Assembly: GCA_034659475.1 (NCBI GenBank)
Contig: JAYEHK010000083.1
Coordinates: forward strand, 1-48,925
Source of the DNA: JAYEHK01 sp034659475
Lineage (GTDB): Bacteria > Bacillota > Syntrophomonadia > Syntrophomonadales > Syntrophomonadaceae
Length of the DNA stretch: 48,925 nt
Reading direction: 5' to 3'
Position 1 is the first letter of the stretch. Each line of letters opens with the position of its first letter. Positions 42,451 through 48,925 of the stretch are shown here, one piece after another. Position numbers and translations under genes: made by a program. The notes below the pieces were generated by a model. That model did no database searches and was not told the DNA's origin. It saw only the letters and a list, made by a program, of their open reading frames with translations.

Positions 42451-42557
42451 ACTTACACCTCCTAAGCAAGTTTATTCTACTATATGTACCACAGCTGTGC
42501 AAGAAAGGGAAATACAGGACTCGCAAGAAACCTGTTTCAGTGAACAAAATCATGTTT

Positions 42558-42769
42558 GAGTTAATTATAAAAAAGGATTTTTTGAACGCTGATTTTCGCT
42601 GATGTACGCTGATTGACGCTGTTCTTTTTATTAATATTTAAAACAGCGATAATCAGCGTGTATCAGCGGTAAAATCATCCCCATCCCCAGTTGCACACTA
42701 ATTTTCACAGGTGGTTGCGTGTGCTCATTGAGTATGGCTTGCAACCATGGGGGGTAATTAGGAAATAGG
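42558..42769. repeat. Repeat block between lonB and lon
   Basis: The 325-base gap holds a core-like GTTAATTATAAAAAAGG (from 42559), TTTTTTGAACGC with CGCTG units spaced exactly 10 bp (42577-42617), an inverted set of ATCAGCG units (about 42642-42670) that can pair with them, GGTGGTTGCG, CCATGG and a core GGTAATTAGGAAATAGG at 42753-42769. No gene seen. Confidence 0.85.
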
Positions 42770-42775
42770 TTAATA

Positions 42776-44407
42776 TCATGTTTTAATTAATGCCAGCTGT
42801 AATACTTCTTCTATGTCTTTCACAGGACTAATTTCGACACCCGGGAATTCCGTAAATATATTTACATAGTTTTCATCAGGGACAAGCACCTTAGTGATCC
42901 CTGCCGATCTTGCTGCTTCGATTTTGCTAATCACCCCTCCGACCGGTTTGACCTTCCCATGTACAGATATCTCCCCCGTCATGGCGATAAAATTGTTGAC
43001 CGGGTATTGGTGTACAGCTGAATAAATGGCAACAGCAATTGCAATCCCAGCAGAAGGTCCATCTATAGGTACGCCGCCGGGAAAATTAATATGGATGTCG
43101 TAATCCGTAATATTCAAGTGTAAACGGGTTTTTAACACCGTCAGTACGGTTTCCACAGCCCCTTTTGCCATACTCTTACGACGATAGCTTCGGTCTGAAT
43201 TTCCTATTTGCTCTTCTTCAATAACACCTGTAACATTCCATTTACCGGTCCCTGGGGTTGTAGGCTCCGCTGATGCTTCCACTTCTATCAACATTCCCTG
43301 TGTTGAACCACTTACCGCTAGTCCGTTTACACTGCCAATCATGGGTGCATGTTTAATTTTAAGATCTGCACGTGGTGAAAAACGTCCATTGTTGATCACC
43401 TTTTCAATAATCTCCCGTGTAATTTCATTCGATTGTTCTACCTGGGCAATACCGACAGCAAGCTGAACGATATTCACAGCTTCCCTTCCATTGTTTGCAT
43501 AACGAGCTATTTCCTCGGCAACCTCATCATTTAAATCAAAATGAATTTTTTTTCCTGCTTTTTTTATAATCTCTTGAATCGCATTTTTATCCAATGGTTT
43601 GAAGAAGATCTCCATGCAACGTGAACGAAGTGCTGGTGGCAATTCCTGTGGCAACTTCGTGGTTGCTCCAATCAGCCGAAAATCAGCTGGGAGTCCATTT
43701 TTAAAAATGTCGTGTATATAGGTTGGGACATTGCGGTCATTTTCTGAATAATAGGCGCTTTCTAACGTTACCTTGCGATCTTCCAATATTTTAAGAAGCT
43801 TATTAAGCTGAAGGGGATGAAGTTCACCGATTTCGTCAATAAACAAAACACCTCCATGCGCTTTTGTACAGGCACCCGGTTTGGGCTGTGGTATACCTGC
43901 TGCCCCCATAGATCCTGCTCCCTGATAAATTGGATCATGAACCGACCCAATCAAAGGATCAGCAATATTCCGCTCATCCCAACGGCATATGGTTGCATCC
44001 AGCTCTACAAAACTAGCGTTTTCCTTAAAAGGGGAAAGAGGATTGTTGCGAGATTCCTCCAATACCAGACGAGCAACTGCAGTTTTTCCAATGCCTGGTG
44101 GCCCATATACAATTACATGCTGGGGATTAGGACCGCATAAAGCCGATCGCAGAATGGATATTCCTTCCTCCTGTCCAACCACATCATCAAAGGATTCCGG
44201 GCGACTCAAACTGGAAAGCGGTTCACTTAACTGAATGGCTCTCATTTTCCTTAGCTTGAGAGTTTCTTTCTCCGATTCTCGAACCAGCGTAACCTTCTTG
44301 CTCTGTTGACCTTTAAGCAAATTCCAGAAGTATATTCCGATGACAACGGCAAAAAATAACTGGATAAGATAGAGAAGCCAACCATACTGGATAAAAAAAT
44401 CATTCAT
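42776..44407 (-). CDS. lonB: Membrane-anchored ATP-dependent protease LonB
   Basis: 543 residues. An N-terminal membrane segment (about 10-28) precedes an AAA+ domain (GPPGIGKTA, FIDEIGELHPLQ) and a Lon protease domain with serine in DGPSAGIAIAV and lysine in GGVISKIEAARSAG; no LonA N-domain. This matches LonB of spore formers, which is made in the forespore in Bacillus. ATG 44407 is 10 nt after AAGGAG; a longer frame to 44464 lacks a ribosome site. Follows clpX after a terminator. Confidence 0.92.
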   Translation of the reverse strand: MNDFFIQYGWLLYLIQLFFAVVIGIYFWNLLKGQQSKKVTLVRESEKETLKLRKMRAIQLSEPLSSLSRPESFDDVVGQEEGISILRSALCGPNPQHVIVYGPPGIGKTAVARLVLEESRNNPLSPFKENASFVELDATICRWDERNIADPLIGSVHDPIYQGAGSMGAAGIPQPKPGACTKAHGGVLFIDEIGELHPLQLNKLLKILEDRKVTLESAYYSENDRNVPTYIHDIFKNGLPADFRLIGATTKLPQELPPALRSRCMEIFFKPLDKNAIQEIIKKAGKKIHFDLNDEVAEEIARYANNGREAVNIVQLAVGIAQVEQSNEITREIIEKVINNGRFSPRADLKIKHAPMIGSVNGLAVSGSTQGMLIEVEASAEPTTPGTGKWNVTGVIEEEQIGNSDRSYRRKSMAKGAVETVLTVLKTRLHLNITDYDIHINFPGGVPIDGPSAGIAIAVAIYSAVHQYPVNNFIAMTGEISVHGKVKPVGGVISKIEAARSAGITKVLVPDENYVNIFTEFPGVEISPVKDIEEVLQLALIKT

Positions 44408-44492
44408 AAAAACTGTTCTCCTTTCCCAATAAACGTTGGTACTATTATTCCCAGCAAAGTGCATTTTCTCAGGAAAATTGAACAGTAAAAAA

Positions 44493-44514
44493 AGGCAGCT
44501 TATGCTGCCTTTTC
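44493..44514 (-). terminator. Terminator downstream of clpX
   Basis: AAAGGCAGC/GCTGCCTTT with a 4-nt loop; on the minus strand it runs into a T tract of seven. Separates tig-clpP-clpX from lonB. Confidence 0.9.
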
Positions 44515-44547
44515 CTTGTATTCATAAAATTTGCCTTAAAGGATTTT

Positions 44548-45798
44548 CTAGTTAACCTTTCGCTTGGCATCCACCGTAACCAATAACGGTTTCTCTTTTT
44601 TATCTATGACATCCCTGGTAATTACAACCTTAGTAACATCGATGCGAGAGGGTACTTCATACATCACCTCTAACATGACATCTTCAATGATCGCTCGCAA
44701 TCCTCTGGCACCTGTGTTTCTCCGTAGAGCTTCTTCCGCTATGGAAAGCAATGCATCATCCTTAAACTCCAGATCAACCCCATCTAACTCAAACATTTTT
44801 TTGTATTGTTTAGAAAGAGCATTTTTCGGTTCAGTAAGAATCTGCACCAGCGAATCTTTATCAAGTGCATCCAACGTTACCACAATGGGAACACGCCCTA
44901 CAAACTCTGGAATTAATCCATAACGTAACAGATCCTGCGGTAAAATCATATTAAGGATTTCACCGATTTTCTTTTCTTCTTTACTCTTAACCTCTGCACC
45001 AAAACCCATCACTTTTTCGCCCACGCGACTTTGAATAATCTTATCGATCCCTTCAAAAGCTCCTCCACAAATAAAGAGGATATTACTGGTATCGATTTGA
45101 ATAAACTCCTGATGAGGGTGTTTTCTGCCTCCCTGAGGGGGAACAGAAGCCACCGTTCCTTCCAGGATTTTTAAAAGGGCTTGTTGTACACCTTCACCAG
45201 ACACATCACGGGTAATACTCGGATTGTCTGTTTTTCTTGCAATCTTATCGATTTCATCAATGTAGACAATCCCTTTTTCAGCTTTTTCAATATCATAATC
45301 AGCTGCCTGTATGAGTTTCAGAAGTATATTCTCAACATCTTCACCCACATAACCTGCTTCGGTTAATGACGTAGCATCAGCAATAGCGCATGGTACGTTT
45401 ATAATACGAGCTAGTGTCTGAGCCAATAAGGTTTTTCCACTGCCAGTAGGACCAAGCATCATGATATTGCTTTTTTGCAACTCAACATCATCAAGTTTCA
45501 TACCCAGATTAATTCGTTTGTAATGGTTATATACCGCAACCGCCAGAGATTTTTTGGCTATATCCTGTCCAATTACATAATCATCCAGAATCTCTCTTAT
45601 CTCCTGCGGCTTAGGGATTTCTCCCAATTCAAAACCAATGTCATCTACCAATTCTTCTTCAATGATCTCATTACATAATTCAATACATTCATCACAAATA
45701 TATACACCGGGTCCTGCAACAAGCTTTTTAACCTGATCCTGTGTTTTTCCGCAGAAGGAGCATTTCAGTTGGCCTTTATCATCGCCGTATTTATGCAT
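44548..45798 (-). CDS. clpX: ClpXP unfoldase subunit ClpX
   Basis: 416 residues: zinc domain with C13, C16, C35, C38, AAA+ core with GPTGSGKT and VYIDEIDKIA, pore and sensor motifs, and the IGF-type loop region (VGEKVMGFGAE) that docks on ClpP. Unfolds tagged proteins for ClpP. ATG 45798 has GAGAGGTG upstream. 24 nt after clpP. Confidence 0.97.
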   Translation of the reverse strand: MHKYGDDKGQLKCSFCGKTQDQVKKLVAGPGVYICDECIELCNEIIEEELVDDIGFELGEIPKPQEIREILDDYVIGQDIAKKSLAVAVYNHYKRINLGMKLDDVELQKSNIMMLGPTGSGKTLLAQTLARIINVPCAIADATSLTEAGYVGEDVENILLKLIQAADYDIEKAEKGIVYIDEIDKIARKTDNPSITRDVSGEGVQQALLKILEGTVASVPPQGGRKHPHQEFIQIDTSNILFICGGAFEGIDKIIQSRVGEKVMGFGAEVKSKEEKKIGEILNMILPQDLLRYGLIPEFVGRVPIVVTLDALDKDSLVQILTEPKNALSKQYKKMFELDGVDLEFKDDALLSIAEEALRRNTGARGLRAIIEDVMLEVMYEVPSRIDVTKVVITRDVIDKKEKPLLVTVDAKRKVN

Positions 45799-45822
45799 AC
45801 GTCCACCTCTCTTTCAAGAAGG

Positions 45823-46425
45823 CTATTTCTTATTCGCAGTGTTCGATTGGTCGAAGACTTTATCTATGATACCATATTCCTTCGCCTCAACTGCAGACAT
45901 AAAATAATCCCTTTCTGTATCTTGTTGGATTTCCTCCAAGCTCTTGCCTGTTCTTTCGGCTAAGATTTTGTTAATACTTTCTTTTATTTGCAGAATTCTC
46001 TTCGCCTGTATCTCGATATCGGTTGCCTGCCCCTGGGTTCCCCCGGAAGGTTGATGAATCATCACTTCTGCATTGGGAAGAGCATAACGTTTTCCCTTTT
46101 GTCCGGCAGCAAGAAGAAACGCTCCCATGCTGGCCGCCATTCCAACGCAAATCGTGGATACATCTGCTTTTATATACTGCATGGTATCAAAAATTGCCAT
46201 TCCTGCAGTAATGGATCCCCCTGGACTATTAATATACAGATTAATATCTTTGTCCGGATTCTCTGCCTCGAGGAACAAGAGCTGAGCAATGATTAAATTG
46301 GACACATTATCATCAATCGCACTCCCCAGGAAAATAATACGATCCTTTAACAGCCTCGAATAAATATCATAGGATCTTTCTCCTCTGTTAGTCTGTTCTA
46401 CAACCATCGGAACAAGGTACGACAT
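45823..46425 (-). CDS. clpP: ATP-dependent Clp protease proteolytic subunit
   Basis: 200 residues with the catalytic triad S99 (GMAASMGA), H124 (MIHQPSGG) and D173. Forms the tetradecameric chamber for ClpX. GGAGGG precedes ATG 46425. Between tig and clpX, the usual order. Confidence 0.97.
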   Translation of the reverse strand: MSYLVPMVVEQTNRGERSYDIYSRLLKDRIIFLGSAIDDNVSNLIIAQLLFLEAENPDKDINLYINSPGGSITAGMAIFDTMQYIKADVSTICVGMAASMGAFLLAAGQKGKRYALPNAEVMIHQPSGGTQGQATDIEIQAKRILQIKESINKILAERTGKSLEEIQQDTERDYFMSAVEAKEYGIIDKVFDQSNTANKK

Positions 46426-46472
46426 TGTTACTCCCTCCTCACTAAAAAGTTATTCATCACTATCTTGATATA

Positions 46473-47801
46473 TTATTCTTTTTCTTCAACAAATGCTTCT
46501 TCAGTTTCAGTTTCTTCTGCAACCGTAACAACGGCATGATCAACCAGATAATCCATAGCTTTATCCATTTTCAGGTTTTCAATTACTTTATCCAAAATCG
46601 GCGCAAAGTTTTCCTGGGCAGTTTCTACTTCCATCCCCATGCTAGCAGCAATATTCTCAATCTCTTTGTGTAATTCTTCATCGCTCACTTCAATACCTTT
46701 TTCTTCGGCTAATTTTTCCAACACAAAATTGGTTTTTGCAGTTGTTTCAGCTTCCGGTCTAAGTTCCCTCTTGAAATCCTCAACGGTGCTTCCAGTTATC
46801 TGAAAATACTGTTCAAGAGAGAGCCCTTGTGATGTCATTCTCTGTTCCATTTGCTCCATCATAGTCTCCAATTGCGCATCCACCACTGCCTCTGCAACAG
46901 TTACTTCACAAACATCCAGGGCAGCTATTATTGCCGCTTCCCTTTTCATGTTTTTTTCTTTCAATGACGACATTTCCAACAGATTGCTTTTTACATCTGC
47001 GCGCATTTCTTCCAGGGTATCGAAATTACTTACCTCCTGCGCAAATTCGTCATTTAGTTCCCTTAGTTCTTTGGTTTCTACCTTCTTAACCGTAACCTTA
47101 AAGACAGCTTCTTTGGAGGCTAATTCTTCAGCATGATATTCTTCTGGGAAGGTTACTTTGACATCAACAGCATCGTTCTTTTTGACCCCAATTAATTGCT
47201 CTTCAAAGCCAGGAATAAAGGTATCAGAGCCTAGAATCAGTTGATAATCTGTGCCTTCTCCACCCTCAAACGCAACATCGTCTACAAAACCTTTAAAGTC
47301 AATGGTGACTGTATCCCCAGATACAGCTTCCTCTTCCTTTTCTACAATTTGCGCATAGCGAGACCGCATGTCTTCTAAACGACTATCCACATCATCATCA
47401 CTTACTTCGATAAGTGGAACCGTGATCTGCAATCCTTCAATTTCTCCTAAGGTCACTTCCGGTTTAACGGCAACACGAGCCTTGAAAATAACGGGTTTAC
47501 CACCCTCAACCTCTACGACTTCAAAATCGGGCTGGGCAATGGCGTCAATTTTTAATTCTTCAACAGCCTGTTGATATGCATCTGGCACTACAAACTCCAG
47601 CGCATCTTCATAAAGGACTTCCTGACCGAAATGCGCTTCTAATAACTGGCGTGGTACTCTCCCTTTTCTAAAGCCAGGAATAGCGACCTGTTTAACAACT
47701 TTTTTGTACGCCTTTTCCAGCCCTTCCTCAAAAGTTTCAGCATCAATCTGAATCTCCAGATAGGCCTCACTGTTTTCTATTTTTTCTAACTTGGCGTCCA
47801 T
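46473..47801 (-). CDS. tig: Trigger factor, ribosome-associated chaperone
   Basis: 442 residues: N-terminal ribosome-docking motif GFRKGRVP at 43-50, a central FKBP-type PPIase domain (about 150-245, DTVTIDFKGFVDDVAFEGG) and a helical C-terminal chaperone region with an acidic tail. Binds nascent chains at the exit tunnel. GGAGGAG precedes ATG 47801. First gene of tig-clpP-clpX. Confidence 0.97.
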   Translation of the reverse strand: MDAKLEKIENSEAYLEIQIDAETFEEGLEKAYKKVVKQVAIPGFRKGRVPRQLLEAHFGQEVLYEDALEFVVPDAYQQAVEELKIDAIAQPDFEVVEVEGGKPVIFKARVAVKPEVTLGEIEGLQITVPLIEVSDDDVDSRLEDMRSRYAQIVEKEEEAVSGDTVTIDFKGFVDDVAFEGGEGTDYQLILGSDTFIPGFEEQLIGVKKNDAVDVKVTFPEEYHAEELASKEAVFKVTVKKVETKELRELNDEFAQEVSNFDTLEEMRADVKSNLLEMSSLKEKNMKREAAIIAALDVCEVTVAEAVVDAQLETMMEQMEQRMTSQGLSLEQYFQITGSTVEDFKRELRPEAETTAKTNFVLEKLAEEKGIEVSDEELHKEIENIAASMGMEVETAQENFAPILDKVIENLKMDKAMDYLVDHAVVTVAEETETEEAFVEEKE

Positions 47802-47942
47802 TTATGCTCCTCCTTACATAATTGAATTCGTTACGGCACCGCACATATGTTTGGTATTTACAAAGGAAGTCCAAACGGTAAACGTCCTTATTAAGCCCTT
47901 TGTCCCTAAAGAATGTAACCTAAATTCGCTAAAAATACAACA

Positions 47943-47960
47943 CCTCGGCAAATGCCGAGG
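47943..47960 (-). terminator. Terminator downstream of tRNA-Gly
   Basis: CCTCGGCA/TGCCGAGG with a 2-nt loop, followed on the minus strand by TGTTGTATTTTT. Confidence 0.82.
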
Positions 47961-47973
47961 CATATCAAACCTA

Positions 47974-48048
47974 TGGAGCGGAAGACGAGATTCGAACTCG
48001 CGACCCTCGCCTTGGCAAGGCGATGCTCTACCACTGAGCCACTTCCGC
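47974..48048 (-). tRNA. tRNA-Gly, anticodon GCC
   Basis: 75 nt including an encoded CCA. Acceptor arms GCGGAAG/CTTCCGC, D-loop GGCTCAGTGGTAGAGC, anticodon loop CTTGCCAAG, T-arm GTTCGAATC. Single tRNA with its own promoter and terminator. Confidence 0.97.
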
Positions 48049-48069
48049 ACAAAAACCGCTTCTTTATAA

Positions 48070-48098
48070 AGGATAAAAAAATTGCCTCCTGAAGTCAA
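48070..48098 (-). promoter_or_regulatory. Promoter of tRNA-Gly
   Basis: On the minus strand TTGACT (48098-48093), a 17-nt spacer, TATCCT (48075-48070), about 20 nt before the tRNA. Confidence 0.6.
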
Positions 48099-48300
48099 GT
48101 GATTCCTTCCATCAATTATAAAATTTTTAAAATATTTTTCATGACATCCTAAATATATATATAACTCAACTTTTCGAGTTGACAACTAAAACAGGTACAC
48201 TAGAGAGATTTGAGTCAATCAAGTGGGAAAGTTGAGTATATAATATACGCGCTTCATGCTACAAAATATATTATTACCATTTATTGTTTTATTTAATCCA

Positions 48301-48861
48301 TCATTTATGGGGATGTTTTTCTTCCAGATAGTTTTTTAACAATGTCCCAAGTTTCAGCAAGAACACGCCCTGCATCCATTCGCTGTCTTCATCTGGTAAT
48401 GAATCCTGTCGCAGAAATTTCACGAGTGTTTCTGGGTTACGTTCAAAAAACTCTCCCAAATCAATGACCATTTTACGTTCCATTTGCCGGGCATACTTGA
48501 GTGATGGTTCAAAGTGTTGCAATGAAACAATAAGATCCACTCCAATCAAGGACTTACGAATGTCACGGCCAAGTATTTCAATATCTTTTCCCGGAGGTAC
48601 AACCAAAAACAAACAATTATGTTCTAGCAATAGATACCCCCATTGATAATCCCGTTCTTCATTGAACCTCCCCCAGATAAAGCTACTTCTATCAGGAGAT
48701 TGATACAGCCTGGTAAAATGGCTGCATCCTCTCAATAAATCAGCCACCTTATTCTGATTCAAAATGTAGGCATATCGCCATTTGATCTGCAAAGGCTGAT
48801 GGATTAAATGAAGTGCTTCATTTTCCAGGTCATTTATAGAAATAATATATGCCTTAAGCAT
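48301..48861 (-). CDS. Unrecognised protein, possibly extending to the window edge
   Basis: 186 residues from ATG 48861, which lies seven bases after AAGGGG. The frame stays open to 48924 at the edge, with a further ATG there, so the N-terminus is uncertain. The protein is soluble and mixed alpha/beta, tryptophan- and tyrosine-rich near the N-terminus (IKWRYAYIL, RDYQWGYLLLEHNCLF), with VVPPGKDIEILGRDI in the middle and a helical C-terminus ending KHPHK. I do not recognise the family. It is followed by about 250 nt with only a weak hairpin near 48164-48180 and the tRNA promoter. Confidence 0.6.
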   Translation of the reverse strand: MLKAYIISINDLENEALHLIHQPLQIKWRYAYILNQNKVADLLRGCSHFTRLYQSPDRSSFIWGRFNEERDYQWGYLLLEHNCLFLVVPPGKDIEILGRDIRKSLIGVDLIVSLQHFEPSLKYARQMERKMVIDLGEFFERNPETLVKFLRQDSLPDEDSEWMQGVFLLKLGTLLKNYLEEKHPHK

Positions 48862-48925
48862 TTGTGTTCCCCTTTTTTTTAAATAGGTCGGATCGCTAAT
48901 ATCATTTTGCTGCATTTCCTCCATA

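Noticed and set aside
48164..48180. Hairpin TCAACT/AGTTGA as terminator of the last gene
   Set aside because: Six base pairs without a U-run, over 100 nt from the stop codon; too weak to call.
47814..48185. Open frame of 123 codons on the minus strand across the tRNA
   Set aside because: It reads through tRNA-Gly in sense and ends in tig's upstream region; the tRNA with its promoter and terminator explains the sequence.

Overview
The window reads as chromosomal DNA of a spore-forming Bacillota, most likely a Clostridia of the Peptococcaceae/Desulfitobacteriales kind (lineage is inference; no rRNA is present). The evidence is the syntenic block maf/radC-mreBCD-mrdA-minCDE-rodA-spoIVFA-spoIVFB-(two radical-SAM-associated genes)-rng-rplU-prp-rpmA-spo0B-obg-proB-proA, the second core block tig-clpP-clpX-lonB-lon-engB...valS-folC, sporulation genes (SpoIVFA/SpoIVFB, a Spo0B-like protein, LonB), an N-terminally extended L27 with its Prp protease, and strong GGAGG ribosome sites with frequent TTG/GTG starts. 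Unlike Bacillus it carries minE. Nearly all core genes are on the minus strand.

Layout. 1-196: 5' end of nadD (minus). 0.3-5.6 kb: an accessory stretch on the plus strand with a Cys-rich protein, a cysteine-synthase-like enzyme and an ECF sigma/anti-sigma/membrane-protein operon, separated by repeats. 5.7-5.95 kb: a probable type I toxin-antitoxin locus (26-residue membrane peptide opposite a terminator-ended RNA). 6-8.5 kb: cyclase-family hydrolase, plsY, proA. 8.65-18.3 kb: proB, obg, spo0B-like, rpmA, prp, rplU with its L21 leader, rng, a TIGR03936-like gene, a TIGR03960-like radical SAM gene, spoIVFB, spoIVFA. 18.4-28.4 kb: cell shape and division (YkvA-like, rodA, minE-D-C, PBP2, mreD-C-B), then a Maf-RadC fusion and a DUF4321 protein. 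28.5-31 kb: rex with a candidate self-operator over its promoter, and a Pit phosphate transporter with its DUF47 partner. 31-35 kb: folC, valS. 35.2-39.5 kb: ylmH, a D-cysteine desulfhydrase-like gene and a SEC-C protein, interrupting the engB-valS neighbourhood and bounded by repeats. 39.5-47.8 kb: engB, lon, lonB, clpX, clpP, tig. 47.97-48.05 kb: tRNA-Gly(GCC). 48.3 kb to the end: an unrecognised gene.

The genes fit together as housekeeping clusters: envelope elongation and septum placement (MreBCD, RodA, PBP2, MinCDE), ribosome building and quality control (L21, L27, Prp, Obg, EngB, YlmH, trigger factor), proteolysis (ClpXP, Lon, LonB), proline synthesis (ProBA), and mother-cell/sporulation signalling (Spo0B-like, SpoIVFAB).

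The least explained content is intergenic. Two repeat systems recur. (i) A mosaic of short modules: an 18-nt core GGTTAATTAGAAAATAGG, a GGTGGTTGTG block, 10-bp-phased ACGCnGATT units, 8-bp TTAGTTGG units and 7-bp GGGGTTA units, often arranged as imperfect palindromes of 200-320 bp. (ii) Long perfect GGGGAC...GTCCCC palindromes of REP type, with no transposase in the window. Together they mark the junctions where accessory genes interrupt conserved operons. The type I toxin-antitoxin locus, the Maf-RadC fusion, the Rex operator and an ECF sigma gene without a normal start codon are the other points worth a second look.
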